From contig NC_092225.1 of NCBI RefSeq assembly GCF_036320965.1, positions 2,175,756 through 2,239,755 of the forward strand: 64,000 nt of DNA, in the 5' to 3' direction. The number at the start of each line of letters is the position of its first letter. Position 1 is the first letter of the stretch. This document shows, piece by piece, positions 23,785-41,080 of this stretch. The position numbers were made by a program, and so were the translations under genes. The stretch comes from Panulirus ornatus (lineage: Eukaryota; Arthropoda; Malacostraca; Decapoda; Palinuridae). The notes below the pieces were generated by a model. The model ran no database searches. It worked only from the letters and a program-made list of their open reading frames with translations, and was not told the DNA's origin.

Positions 23785-23912
23785 AAGGAAGGATCAGGGT
23801 GGGGTTGTGAGGAGGGCCAGGGTGGGGCTGTGAGGAAGGGATAGGGTGGGGTTGTGAGGAGAGCCAGAATGCTAGAATGGGGCTCTGAGGAGGGCCAGGG
23901 TGGGGCTGGCTG
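23785..23912. repeat. 23-24-bp G-rich minisatellite
   Basis: Four to five units of GGGGTTGTGAGGAGGGCCAG with small indels. Confidence 0.8.
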
Positions 23913-24982
23913 GTGTTTCCCGGTTTGGATAAACATTACCTCTAGGAGAGCTCCAGGCCACCTGCTGGTTGCCGAGTAGGGTAAAGCCACAGTTGAGTCA
24001 CCAGATGAAAGTATTATCCTTGGCCTCGGTATGTTTATAGAGAAGCAGGACATAAATGATTAAGGCGGAAGATATTTGGAGACTTACCTACAGTCATGAT
24101 AAGGTGTAACTCAGAAATATCACATAAGGCAAGTTGTCACGTCTAGCGATTTAAAAGGTCCATCGTTACCTTGCGATTCTTAACCTCTTGAACACAGCTT
24201 TACGACCCTTGGTTATGATGGCTTGGCTTTTGACTTGACCTTAAAGGTTCAGAGCAAACGCCTGGCCATTATACTCATGCATTGTAATGTTATGTTCAGG
24301 GGTCATATAATCGCTGACAGGAGGCTAAGAGCAACATAATGTTACAGGCAGCATTACTCTCGTCAGTGTAGGTGTCGTAAAATCTGGAACAAAGTCATTA
24401 TCTGTATGATCGTCATGTCCGGAACAAAGTCATCATCTGTGTGGCTTCAACTTCCATGTTTCCCTGATGTTATGAGTGTGACCAGTATTAATCAAACACC
24501 GGTAATGGAGCATAAACGTTCACATGATCTGACTTTCTCATTAATGACATTAATTAGTGACAGATTGATTGTGCACATAGTGCATTTCTTTTTTTCTTCC
24601 ATGTGGTATTTAGGAAGTGATAAAGAATCTAAAAAGGAATCTGGAGCGACTTAGTTTCAGGAGGTCCGGTCGCCAGGCGTCACTGTGGCCTGCGATGTTT
24701 CCTCACTTCCATGATGGAGTTTCGTCTCGTTCATCTGTCCGACATTAAAGCCGTCAAGCCTTAACGAAATGGTGGGAAGATCACATAAGAAGTCGGTTTA
24801 GCATCTGGCATTTGAGAAGGTGTTCTTTTTTCTCCTACAAAACTGACAACAAATACAACACTTGAAAATTATTGATGTTTCAGTAAATCTCAGATGATAT
24901 TGTGGAACGATCTTAGCGTTCTAGATTCATTAGCATTAGAAGGGAAGGCAGAAAAGTGGTCCAAATACAAGACAAGAGTGAG

Positions 24983-24986
<4 letters not shown>
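23913..24986. other. Unique DNA without recognised gene
   Basis: No motif-bearing ORF. A short local repeat (GGAACAAAGTCAT.ATCTG) occurs twice near 24388 and 24420. Confidence 0.45.

Positions 24987-25042
<56 letters not shown>
24987..25042. repeat. (GT)n microsatellite
   Basis: About 56 bp of GT. Confidence 0.95.
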
Positions 25043-25046
<4 letters not shown>

Positions 25047-25059
25047 TGTATGTATGTGT

Positions 25060-25430
<371 letters not shown>

Positions 25431-25508
25431 ACTCAGATGGTGGATATTGTCTTGCTTTATGAAAGATGGAGGTTTGAGCCATGTTGACATTCTCACAGTT
25501 ATGGAAAC

Positions 25509-25830
25509 CTAACCTAACCTAACCTAACCTAAACTAAACTATCCTAACCAAATTTAACGAAGCTAAACCTAACCTAACCAATCCCAACATAATTAAACCA
25601 CCTAACCTAACTAGTCCACCAAAACAAAATCAAACCACATAACTATACTAGAAAACCTAACCACCTAACATTAAACTAAGCAACTATCCTTAAACAAATC
25701 TAGCCGTCTAACCTAGCCTAACCTAACCTAACCACCTAGCATTTAACTAGACAACTATCCTGAATCAAATCTAGCCGTCTAACCTAATCTAATGTAACCT
25801 AAATCAAACTACACATGACCTAACTTTCCT
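25509..25830. repeat. AACCT/TTAGG telomere-type repeat block
   Basis: Starts with five clean AACCT units and continues as diverged AACCTA/AAACTA units, with a second clean run near 25715-25735. AACCT is the complement of the canonical arthropod telomere unit TTAGG. A further short run lies at 26379-26395. It is internal, so an interstitial telomere-like or pentanucleotide microsatellite block. Confidence 0.8.
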
Positions 25831-26560
25831 CCATGATAATGCCTTCACCCACACAGACACAGACGCTGCCTTTCTGCTGGTGGTGGTTCCTGGCCCTTCC
25901 TACAGTGCCACCAACTGTTGCCTCTGCTCCCTAGAGGCTCCTGCCACCAGTGAGGCGGCCACAAGGTTACAGCTTGACCTGAGGGACCTGGGCGCCTCCA
26001 CTAGTCAACGCTGCTTTAGTTTAGCATGAAGGAGTTTGCATGGTTGGCTCTCCCGGATCTAACAGCATCGTGTTCATGACGGCAATAGGCGGAATAAACT
26101 GTCATGTGTATTTACATATATGTGCGCTGCATATATCTCACCTCTGAACCGTAATTATGTGATGATTACCCTGATGAACCGTGATTATGTGATGATTACC
26201 TTGGTGTTTAGGAGGATAATTTGTTATATTGAGGGGATCTTTAGTAGCTTTATCACTGGGGTCATGTTATGGTCTATTACGTTGGCTCTTTCTTAATTAC
26301 CTTAATCCTAAATGTGGGGAGGGATTCGATACTCAGGAAAATGAAGAGTTAAATGAACGAATAATATAAAAGATTACCCAACCTAACCTAACCTAAAATA
26401 ACGTAAGTTAAGATTGTTCAAAAATAAGACCACTAAAACTACCTTCAGTTTTACCAAATAGTTTGGCTCTCATACGTTATCTTAAATGCCTGTCTCTTAT
26501 TATTAAATCATGAAGCAGATAATTAAAAGAAAACGTGTCATCTATGGATCACAAAACCTG
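25831..26560. other. Unique DNA, short tandem duplication only
   Basis: GAACCGTAATTATGTGATGATTACC is present twice near 26147-26200 with minor changes. Nothing else recognised. Confidence 0.45.
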
Positions 26561-26699
26561 TATACAAACAAGAAATGTCTAATTACGTAAAGCTCTATAT
26601 GTTGGTGGATAAGGAGATAGTATGTGTAAGGAGTGAAGGTCTATTAGAAAAGTCTGGGAGAATGCTGGTAACATGGGAAAACGCATGCGTACTGGTAAT

Positions 26700-28150
26700 G
26701 CATGTACATAGTTACGTAGGTACATAAGTACATACGTATATGGCAGAGGAAGACAGTACAGTAGAGGGAGAAAGACGAGCAAGAAAGCTCTTAGCGAATG
26801 GAAAAGCCGAGATTGAGTGAAGAGCTAGTAGGAAAGTGTTGAGGTAAAATTGCTCTGGAGTGGACCTGGCAAATGTGTGGGAAGGAATGCAAAAGTGGTT
26901 AGGTGCCTGATGACTGGATATAGTCAGTGACTGTTCCACTGCATTAAGTCAAGGGAACTGAAAACAAATGGAAAGATTATAAGGGATTAACTTTCCTACG
27001 CTTAGATGACAGCATTTAGGACAGGAAAGTGAGGATCATGATGAAAGGATTAATTATGAAAAGACAAAGTAAATTTAGGAATATTTGAGGGTGTGTACCT
27101 CACAGTTTTTTTGCATTTACTTATGCAAGTAGTAGAAAATGTTCCCGAGAAAAGATAGGGAAAACAACATTTATGGATCTAGAAAAATCATGTAGAAAAA
27201 TGAACCGGAAGGTAATGTGATGACCCTGTGTTGTGGATAGAAGACTTATGAATGCTGTTGCGAGCCGCTGTGACGGAAGTAGTGTGTATGAGAGAGTAAT
27301 CAGTGGCCTCAGTAATAAGGCAGATATGGGAGTTGGTCACTCTTGTTTGATATCGCTGTGATAATCTGATATTCATATGGATGAGAGATAGGTAGAGTCC
27401 ACGTGCTGTTGTAAGTCCAAAAGTGCCACAAATCCTTGATTAACTTCTTGCCTTTACAGGAATCCTTACACCTCTTCCCCTCCTCTGCTGGCCCACTTGG
27501 TGTGCTAGTACTTTCAAAAGCAGCATAAGAATGAAGAAACAATGAACAAGGAAAATGGAGGTTAACACAATTGTTAGCAGATGATGCTGTGCTGTCAGCA
27601 AACTCAAATGGAACAATTAGTGGGGCCATGAGGAGAAGGACGCAAGTGAATACTCATAAAGTAATGACGCTAGTTTTTTTAAAGAGATACGAGATCAGAT
27701 GATAAGGTCTGCTTTCATAAGAAAAACTGAAAGTTTTGGATGAGTGTGATTATTTGGGACGAAAGTTTAGGGATGATGGGAATGGGAGAACTGAAGTTGA
27801 AAGTATTCATGCAAAGGAGTGTACAGTATGTAAAGATTCTTGCATGAAGTATTTGTCCTAACGTTTATGTATGACCTTTGAAACCCAGGTGTAGGTAAGT
27901 AAAGTAAGTGGAAATAATTAAGAGCAGTAGACATGGAATAACGAGGCCATCTAGGATGAAGAAATGACGATGTGATAATGTTGGAGGGACGTAGGATTAG
28001 GAGCAGATGGTGAATTGCTCAAGAAGATATACAGCAGTGTAATAGAAGGTTCAAGAAGCAGTGTAGACCACGGGAGAGATGGTAGGGAGAGAACTGAGTC
28101 TGGCAAGGGATGTACCAGATGAAGAAGTCTGAGAAAATGACTGGAGATCA
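26700..28150 (+). pseudogene. Ancient RTE-like LINE relic, divergent family
   Basis: Conceptual translation with stops shows RT landmarks in the right order: VPDDWI..VTVPLH (about 26905), KWKDYKGLTF (about 26970), TTFMDLEKS (about 27165), SSVYERV then DMGVGHSC (about 27270-27345), LLADDAVLSANS (about 27573) and LDECDYLGRKF (about 27735). Every section contains frameshifts or stops. It is far more diverged than copies A-N, so it represents an older relative. Confidence 0.7.
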
Positions 28151-28190
28151 GATGCAATGAAATATTTTGTATATTGAGTTAGTGCGAAAG

Positions 28191-31127
28191 GAAATACCGA
28201 TCTTACATGACGAATCAACATAGTGTGTGATATGAATAAATAAGAAGCACTTTTATGTAGTGTGAGAGTTTGTTACACTTTAACAAACTCGATATGGGTG
28301 GATGTGTGAGTGAATAATGTTATGAAGGCTGTATATATAACCTGATCCACCCCATTAAACTAGGAATGGAATGATTATAGTAGATAAGTAGACAGACTGA
28401 CCGAAAACGAGAGGAAATTTTTGTGGGTTTTAATTCGAAAAAAAATATGCAAATGTTTTATATGAGTTTGGAGTGTCCTCTAATGGGATTAATGGACCTT
28501 GAAAAATAACAATTAACTATTTAATGCACTCGGCTGTATTTTCAATTTTTGTAACTTTTATTTGCAACTGAAATCGCAATTAAATGTCTATCAGCGGGAG
28601 GGACTACAACACTTAATCATCAGTGGTGTTTGGTTGTGTGATGGGGATAGTGGTAGTGATGGTGGTATGTTTTGGTAGTGATGGTGATTTTCGTGATGGT
28701 GCTGCCTCCTCTATGATGGCGCTCGTGGTGGCTCAGGTTATGGTGAAGCTGGTGGGGAATTAGGTATGGCGATGCTAGTAATGGTAATATGATGGCTATT
28801 CATGACTGTATAATTGTGGTGATGTAATAGTAGTGGAGATAGTTATAAGATGCTGATGGGGGTACAATATGATATTGTTTGGGCACGAGCTAATAGACTG
28901 TTATGTGACTGTGAGGTGAGATTATGTCGTGGTAGTGGGAATATTGATGTGACTGTAGTGACATATGAAGTAAGATGGTCACGATTATATCATAGCTGAG
29001 CTAATATGAGGATATATATGATGAAGTACATGTTGTAATGTTTAATGTATTGGTGGATTATTATGTCTCAAGAATGTTGTACTTTGCTTGACTCGGCTCC
29101 TGTTTCTGTAAAGTCTGCCTACGAACCGGTGTTGGAGGAGTCAGCTGATGTGAAGTAAACAAAGGTATTAGAACAGATGTGATATAAAAGTTGATATCTC
29201 TTAAGATTATCTTTACTAAAAATATTGGTCAATTCTGGTTATGGAGAAGGGTGTACACTTCGCCACAAACGGTAGTTCGGTAATTCAACTTCGAATGAGA
29301 AGTACAAGAATGTGGTTTGTGATTATTTCACTGTCTACTTCTCGGTGGAAAGCTGGACCACTTCACTGCAAACTTAAATTCTTACTGGGTCTGTCCTGCT
29401 GCTCATGCTCTTACATCTTATCAGATTCTACGTCTGAGTAGAGCGGAGAGTGTTGTACGTCAGAGACACCAACAGCGTCACCGCATTCTTGTTGTTGGGA
29501 TGCCACTTGTACGTGGAGTAGGTGACTGAAGTGGGGCCACTGTGATCCGGGAGCTGGATTTGTGTCCCTTATTGGAGCAGCCTGAGCTTGTCATTCCTTC
29601 TTCAGTCTGACTGAGATCCGGTAGTGGGCGAGGTATGTAGTACCGTGTAGAGGCCGCTCTTGAAGACGCCAGACTTAGGGAAGCCAAGGGTCAAGAGGGT
29701 TGCTTGTGTGGAAGGTGAGTCGACAGCAATTTCTGGTGTGGTTGTGTGTGGGTGGTGGACGGACGCTGGCTGGGTCTCCCCCTGTGGCTGCGAGGGCAGC
29801 CTTACTTTACTGGTGTCCAGGGACATGCTGGTACGAGCAGTAAAAACAGATACTGAGGTTAAGCAGCTGTATGTAGCAATCTACGTACAAGAAATGTTTC
29901 TCACACTAATTTCATAAACAATATGAATAAATACATTAGATGTGAATAGCAGGCTTGGCGGGATTTGGAAGCCTAAAAGAATAAGAAATTACAAACGATA
30001 TAGAAAGGTGTAAAAGTTTGACATTTTTACTTCACCAGGAATCACAATAATAAGACAATTCTTTACCGACTTAGGACTGATGGTGACGCATGGATGCCTG
30101 ATGAAGAGGACACATGCCCCACCATATGACACCTACAATTATTGTAACATGCCCGTAATACATGTGCTGACGGAATGCCAAAAAAATACAGGGATCTAGA
30201 ATCAAATGTAAATCATATGTTAACGGTGGAAGGAAGAAGCTATATAAGAAAATGTAAACTGTTAAAAGTAATAAAACAAAAATATTGGGGAAGCCAAAAT
30301 GTACATTTTATATCAATAATTCTAATCCTTCAGATATCTTATAAAGGAAACCAAAATGTGTGATTCTGTGTAAATGGTCTTAAGCCTTCAATTATTTTCT
30401 GTTATGCTAAAAATCGCTGGATAACCATAGTCTCTAGCGCTTTACAAATTCCACAAAATCAAATCAGATCAAATTACGAACATATAAGGTCCAGCTGTAA
30501 TTTTTGTGTACGGTCGTTAATGGCTGTAACATTAAAAGTTCACCAATCCCGTGTGTGATATATTTTCAGATACTGAGCCCGTGAGTATTATTGAGCTATT
30601 ATTACAAAAACAGATATTGTGTATCATGTATGACCACTTCTGTGGTAATCCATCAGTGTCATTTTACTGTCCGGTATACTGGCTGCTTAATGTTGTAGAG
30701 TCCAGTGAGATAAAGGACATGCATGATGATTGAAGATTGAATTTCTGTCCAGTTATACACTCGACTGCAGAAATCTCGTGGGTTGGTGTGCTATTGATGA
30801 CCATCTGTGCCCTTTTTCTGTCCATACATTACTTATATATTCAATTAGATCTTTGATGCTTCCTAAAGTGGTCGATGGATTGATTATTTATTTGGAGAAG
30901 ATCCTACTAGGGGTTTGTACACCTTGTATATAGTTGAAGAAACCTTACCTTCCTACATACTACGAGTTGTGTCACTGATGATGGTGGTGATATCATGATG
31001 GTATTGGTTAATTTATAGTGACACAGTTATCATATATGTGATGACGGTAGTGATGATGTGAGAGTAGCTATGGCCGTGGTGTAGGTGATGTGCGTGCTGT
31101 GTGGTGATGTAGTGATGACTGTCTCAT
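28191..31127. other. Unique DNA; GATGGT-rich low-complexity stretch
   Basis: Around 28640-28780 the sequence is rich in GATGGT/GTGATG repeats. The rest is A/T-rich DNA with short ORFs that carry no recognisable motif. Confidence 0.45.
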
Positions 31128-31315
31128 GATGGTGTGGGTGATGTGTTGTTGGTGGTGATATAGTATAGTAGTGACTGTGTCATGATGGTGTGGGTGATGT
31201 GTTGTTGGTGGTGATATAGTATTGTAGTGACTGTGTCATGATGGTGTGGGTGATGTGTTGTTGGTGGTGATATAGTATTGTAGTGACTGTGTCATGATGG
31301 TGCGGATGATATGTG
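31128..31315. repeat. 56-bp minisatellite
   Basis: Three near-identical units starting GATGGTGTGGGTGATGTGTT plus a partial fourth. The high identity implies recent expansion. Confidence 0.9.
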
Positions 31316-33810
31316 GTAATGTATTGGTGACTGTGTCATAACAAAGGAACTCAAACAGCAACACTGGGTTCTTTCGAGGTTGTTTGTAATAATGGAAGAT
31401 ATCAGAAACTCATAAAGCTTGCCTGGGAAATGTTTGTTTAAGGGAGAATAACATGTACTGAGAATGATTTTCTACTGCAAATTGTAGGTGTGAGAGATGA
31501 TGGAAGTGACAGGGAGGAAGTTCCTCATGTGTGTGACATGTGTGGAGCGTATTAGCGGAAGGCTGTGAAGCAGCAAGTTGAACTTCTGGATCTAATCAAG
31601 TGAGGCATAATGGATTATCGCCAGATCAGTGACGGCGAAAGTGAAGATGAAATACAGGGATGTAGAGGAGAGAAAGGTTGATGATATGAGGCGCTTGGTT
31701 ATATGCTGTTTGTTTAAGAGGGGTTGATGAAGGCTGGGATATACCTCCGCAAAGTGTAGGAGAGGAGTTCTGGAGAGCTCCTGAATGGATGAGGAGCTGG
31801 AAGGGCTGTTCCAAGGCATGTGATATACACATCTGTAATGAGACTCGGTGCATATTGAGAGACATTCTGATTACAGGAGTGAGTGTGCTTTATGGTTAGG
31901 GTGGCACAGCTCTGTTGGTCTGGAGAAAAGTGCATTTATGTGTTGGTGTTAATGAATGTGATTATTTGATGAGAAGATTTTGATTAATGTCTTTTTCACG
32001 AGATCAAAACTGTATAGTTAATCTTTCGCAGGTGACAGTAGGTACAAAGTCAGAACCGATAATACGATTTGCTGTAGGTATTCTGGTGGAAGATGGGTGT
32101 ATCCAGCTCACGAGGATGTTTACAACGGTAACTGTGAACCTGGACGTTATCTCTATGTCTATCTGTGTGGTTATCAGGGGTTCACTGGTATGAAAAGAGG
32201 TGGTCATAGGCTAGACGAAAACTGAGGGATATTCCAGAATTGATCAAAAAAATAGGCTGTTTGTAACTTATTTACTAGTGTACGTATACTACGGGCTAAT
32301 AAGAATAGAGGAAATTCAGTTGACAGAAATCGAGGGGCCGTGTAAAAGATGTCTTGCAAGAAAAAAATTGAATGCAAAACTTTATCAAAGAGCTTTGAAG
32401 CGTGTCAGACAACGGGAAAAGATTCGGCAAAGTTCTTGAAAGCCGAGTCAAAGTTGTGGGTGAGAAGGGAAAGGAAATGTGGAGATCAGACAGGACAAAA
32501 CCCATCTCGCGTGTCTGGGATCAGATAATGTCTCAGTGTGACGAAAATGTTTGTGTGACAGTTTTCCTGACTGTAGAGCCAGTTCTGGTGAAGGCCATTG
32601 ACCTGTAATCTGATGAACACCTTTCTTCATGTTTGGGTTACAGCTGCTGGCTGTTTAGCAGCTGGGAAAAAAGAGGTGGTCAACAATAATCTAAGTAACT
32701 CTAGGCAACATGGCAGGAATATCGTCCAGGTAGGAGTCTTTATTGGGATCTAGGTGCTGAAGTAGAGTCAACATTACAGAAAAAGTATACAGGTGTTCGC
32801 ATCGGAAGATGTCTTGAGGGGGTCGGGCAGTGGCAGATGATTTCTGAGATTACTGGTCGAACGTTTAATCAAATCAAGCAGAGGTAACGTATCCCGTGAA
32901 TCAGTCGCAGCGGCGAGGTTAAGGGATTTGTATTAATATGGTACATTATTTGCGAAGGACCAGAAACGTTTGTTGCTGCTGAACTGATAATGAGAAGAAT
33001 TTGTTCGTGCAGGGAGACTCGTATGTAGAATATTCCCACCGGGTTTGGGTTGTGTTATGCCGTAAGGGTAAAGCTTTCTGGATGATATGGATCTCCAGCA
33101 TGAGAGACTGAACCACGGATGAGGACGATGTAAACAATGATTCCAGCTACACTTTCTGTGGTGGATATAACTGGGAACAGGTGAACAGAATCAGTGAAAA
33201 GCTACCTTATCAGCGCAACAAGGGTCAAATTGAGAGGAGCTGCGTTTGGGACAGCAGTTGTAATACAGGAGGTGGTGCAAGAGAAAGCAGTGATAAAAGG
33301 ATTCAGGTGACAAGATGTCAGGAAAATTATAGTAGTCAAGGTGAAGTGTGAGGAAAATAATCTTGCCCCCACAGGCATGGTCAGGAGAATGAGTTGACTA
33401 ATGAGTGGACCAAGGGCGTAATTTGCGAGGGCAGACCTTACCTTTGTTCCATCAAGACTATAAAGCTTATCAAAATTGCCTTGTGTTATGAAGACTCGTT
33501 CCAATAATATCATCTCCTACTTATGAGTCTGCTGCATTTAGAATGAGTTGGCTTTAGACTGATGCAGTCTAGGTGAGCGTAGAATGACTGGAGAAGCAAA
33601 CAAGAGAGACAGCAACTAACGAGTTCCGAGCCAGTTGACCGAGGCTAAAGAGATCCAAACAGGCTGGAGCAACAAAGAGTTATCACTGGATATAGAAAAC
33701 ACATAGGACAACGACAGAGTAAGAGAAAGGAGCTATAGCTTCAGTATGGAGGAACTTCAACCTTTGGAGGGAAATGGTTTTGTGTTCCCTTTAAATGGAA
33801 AAGAAAATCA
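31316..33810. other. Unique DNA without recognised gene
   Basis: Several ORFs of 60-103 codons on both strands lack recognisable domains and overlap one another. I cannot support any as a gene. The purine-rich plus strand resembles decayed transposon DNA, but no family could be named. Confidence 0.4.
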
Positions 33811-33957
33811 GTCCTCACTTAGTCCCTTTTCTGTTCCTTCTTTTGGAAAATTAAAAACGAGAGAGGAGGATTTCCAGCCCCTGCTCCCTTCCCTTTAACT
33901 CGCATTCTACGACACGCAAGGAATACGTGGGAAGTATTCTTTCTTCCCCATCCTCAG
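33811..33957 (-). mobile_element. SIDE copy 4, lacking its 3' end
   Basis: The minus strand carries the 5' block (GAATAC/GTATTC, GTGTCGTAGAATGCGA, GGAAATCCTCC) and the start of the element-specific middle (AAAAGAAGGAACAG). The terminal stem-loop and tail are missing and there is no adjacent (TA)n. An older copy. Confidence 0.75.
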
Positions 33958-35568
33958 TTTGGTGTACGTTTGGGAGGCTAGAGTAGATGGCCAGTGCCAG
34001 GAGTAGGACTGGTGGAGGTTGTTCTCCTGTGATCTCCTCACGATTCTTGCACGGTAGTAAAAGGGAGATCCTAGCCTGTCACTTAACTGCCATTAGTAAG
34101 GAAAGAAACAGCAATGATTGGGTGAGGATGACTGTGATAGATATTGCTCTATAATGTAGAAGGGATAATACTGGACTTGTGTGGTGGAGTTTGGTAGTGG
34201 ATGGTTACTTGCTCTGGTTGATGACACTGTTCACCGTAATGTTGATAAGATGAATGATAATGATAAGAGGGTAGAGGGTGAGAGTGGACACCCAGGCGCC
34301 GTCTGTCCTTGAACAACCTGCTCTCCTCAAACGATGGCGACCATTTTCCTGGAAAGCTATTTCTTGTTCAGCTTTAGTGTTTGATTTGACGCTGAGGTTT
34401 GCGAACAATGACCTAAGAATGTTTTCTGAGAAGAGAGATTTTCTGTTCCTTTACAGCAAAATTCCGGTACAACTGTAGTATGTCCCATGAACTTGTGAGG
34501 GATCGAGTCGTTCGTTGACAAACATTCACTTGGGAAGTTTAGGTTTATGAAAGAGATTATGTTTTGTCAACAAGTTGAAGGAGAATTTACTCTTAATGTT
34601 TAATACGGATAATGTCTTCAACAAGTCAGAAATGGTCATCGTTTGCTGTTGTTAGTGTAAACATTAATAGTTTTTGAGCTAAACTTGACCTGATATACTG
34701 CAAATTACATTACATAACTGAGACTAACGTTTTGCATCCATTTAGTTATGTTTAACTCTGTAGTTGTTGGCTTTCTGCTGGTGAGGTGTCATTTGTACCG
34801 TCCGCTCCTCATCCAGCGGTGGAGAGATTCGAAAGTCTCTCGCCCAGGGCAGCCAGGAGCGGGTAGTAAAGCAAGGTAATCTGTACCTACATAAACCAGA
34901 GACTGTAATAAGCATACTTATATTATTATGCCTCGGTAAAGTACAGTGTAGTGTTGATGAAGGCCGCTACAAACCCATATCCCTGCAACAAGGAACTGAC
35001 CTGGCGAAATTAATAGGTGTTAACTCAAGCTGCCAAATTCGCGAGATGGTTCAGTATTTTGGTAAGATTTACTTTCTTGATATGGCAAGTTTTGTTTTTT
35101 CCGCCAACGGTGATCACTTCCTTTAAAGTCATCCGTAGCAGAAGGAAAAGTATTGTATCTGTTTTCAGTTAGGAAGAGTGAGTCAATGGATGAGGTACGG
35201 TAAGCCATTACCCAGCTCTGATATATGGTCCTAGCACCAGGAGTGTCTGGGAAGATCAATATTGTGGTAAAAATAGGAATTGCAGTGAATTAATTGCAAA
35301 TACATCTTTTGAAGATATTTTCATTCCTTTCCAATTTTGGACTGTAGCTTTAGGTGTTGGGTGAAATACTAGGGTAATGGGGTTAGCGTGTACACCTTAG
35401 GAATGTCGCTTCATTGCAGTACCCTGTGGGTGTTGGGGGTCGCACTTTGGCGTACCACACAATGGGACGCCTTACATAAACTGCCTGTAAGCCTCATGAG
35501 GAAATGATCTATACATTGCAGACTTGATTAGGATACATGAGGATGTACCTGATGTATGTGATTTCCTT

Positions 35569-35570
<2 letters not shown>
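33958..35570. other. Unique DNA without recognised gene
   Basis: No motif-bearing ORF and no repeat recognised. Confidence 0.4.
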
Positions 35571-35635
<65 letters not shown>

Positions 35636-36590
35636 CTACCTATTTGTACTCTACTGGGAGAGAGTTGTAGACTCGTGAGGCCACATCTCTGGAACTGTCT
35701 TTACTATCACAAAATTTTTTAAACTTCTGTATGCTGTCCATATCTACAATGTCATTACTTACTTTATTCCTGTCATCCACTATTATGCTATTAAAGTACT
35801 TCTTGACATCTTTTCCAGCAAGATTCTTTTTCAGTATCATTTGATGTTCATTGTTAATGTCATCAAATTAGTTTAAAACTTAAATGTTGTGATCAGGTCA
35901 CTGCTTACCCTACTTTACTCCTCATTGGACAAAAATAAGGCCTCTTACCTTTCCCAAGAACTCAGCTATCTTAATTCGGGCACTATCTTTGTTGTCCACC
36001 TTTGAAGCTCTGTTATAAGTCCGGTGACCAAATCTGAGAAATATATTCAAGAATTCTCCTCATGTAAGATGTGAACAGTTTGCGGAGTATTCCCTTCCCC
36101 ATATACCTGTATGCTTTATCAATATTTGCCAGGAGACAGTGTGTCTCGTACTTTTCTCTTAAGTTTGGACTCTGATCACAGTTTAGGGGCTATGTTTACT
36201 CCCAGGTTCCTCTCACATAACCCTGAACGTTATTCACAGTTAGATAATGTTCATATCAATACCTTCTTCCATTAGGTCCCATCATTATAACTTACTTGGG
36301 CTAAACTTCATCATCTATCAGACCAAGTTTGAGACTCGTGAAGGTCCCACTGAGCGTGTCGTAATCCTTCTTGTCTTTTACATTCCTGAAGACTTTGGCA
36401 TCAACCGCACATGTATTCAGGAATGAGTCCAGTCCATCTGGCAAGTCATGCAAGTCATGTTCTCGGTCAGGAAGAATAATGGTCACAGAACTGCATCCAT
36501 TGGTGACATCTTGAAGATGGGATTCATTTCTGTTATGTTCTTGATGTTGTGTTGTATCATTTATGATTAATTTCACTGAAGATGAGCAGT
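35571..36590 (-). pseudogene. CR1/Jockey-type LINE relic, C-terminal RT region, with (CA)n tail
   Basis: On the minus strand, 36576-36301 reads GLDSFLNTCAVDAKVFRNVK followed by SLK, matching the region around FADDAK in CR1/Jockey-type RTs with the catalytic motif mutated (AVDAK). Downstream pieces in shifting frames give MGPNGRRY, LRKLF and an LEY..WSP-like string. The end (35840-35640) reads KKYFNS and RVYNSLP. The (GT)n at 35571-35632 (CA on the minus strand) directly follows as a 3' tail. The RT type is unlike the RTE copies. Broken throughout. Confidence 0.65.
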
Positions 36591-36773
36591 GTTCGTATAC
36601 CAGAAACGGTTAATGTATTTCAAGAAGAAAATGACAATAAACATAGGACAATTAGTTCACACTTTATCTGATCTGATGAAGTAAAGCTTAGGGTCACAAG
36701 AATGAAAAAAGAATGGAAAGCTAATGAGTGTTAAATAAGCATTGGTCTATACCAAAAAATGGATTAAAGAATA

Positions 36774-36860
<87 letters not shown>

Positions 36861-36862
36861 TT
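36774..36862. repeat. (TA)n microsatellite, tail of LINE H
   Basis: About 88 bp of TA, followed by TTTA units and the 3' end of LINE H. Confidence 0.95.
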
Positions 36863-36875
36863 ATTTTATTTATTT

Positions 36876-40684
<3,809 letters not shown>

Positions 40685-40686
40685 TA

Positions 40687-40689
<3 letters not shown>

Positions 40690-40769
<80 letters not shown>
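40690..40769. repeat. (TA)n microsatellite between LINE J and a SINE
   Basis: About 78 bp of TA. It serves as the 3' tail of plus-strand LINE J and of the minus-strand tRNA-Glu-like SINE. Confidence 0.95.
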
Positions 40770-40775
<6 letters not shown>

Positions 40776-40890
40776 AATAAAGTGCCTAGAAACGCGCATC
40801 TTCATAGAACATACAAACCTCCAACAGCCAGGATCGAACCCGGGACCCCTGTGGAAGAGGCAGGAATGCTAACCGCTAGCGGGAGATGCA
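40770..40890 (-). mobile_element. tRNA-Glu-like SINE
   Basis: On the minus strand: TAGCGGTTAGCATTCC (A-box/D-arm), a CCTG...CAGG anticodon-like arm, then GGGTTCGATCC (B box). Spacing is tRNA-like and the sequence resembles tRNA-Glu. A non-tRNA body (about 60 bp) follows, then the (TA)n tail. The 5' acceptor strand is not recognisable. Confidence 0.7.
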
Positions 40891-40894
40891 AGAA

Positions 40895-41008
40895 AGAAAT
40901 GTAGCTGATGATGTGATCATTACACGAAAGTGCACGTGGGAACTTATTGTGTTTCATTTCCCAGTGCATTAGAAGGAACTTGCTTGATCACGCGGTCATT
41001 TGTATGTT

Positions 41009-41010
<2 letters not shown>
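40895..41010 (+). mobile_element. PLE terminal unit fragment with degenerate hammerhead motif
   Basis: Contains CTGATGA, GTGATCATTACAC, GAAAGTGCAC (about 40910-40942), then TGTGTTTCATTT and CTTGATCACGCG, the outer-end block of the PLE units. The residue after the palindrome is G instead of U and helix I does not pair, so the ribozyme is probably dead. A (GT)n follows at 41011-41043. Confidence 0.6.
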
Positions 41011-41046
<36 letters not shown>

Positions 41047-41080
41047 CATTTGCTACAGTCTATGTCACCAGTTCTGACCA

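Noticed and set aside
36580..36640. Hammerhead-like string CTGAAGATGAGC...AGAAACGG
   Set aside because: The core CTGANGA is interrupted and no helix I or III can be drawn; treated as chance.
40820..40890. Possible functional tRNA-Glu gene
   Set aside because: The acceptor stem is missing and the element has a non-tRNA body with (TA)n tail, so it is a SINE.
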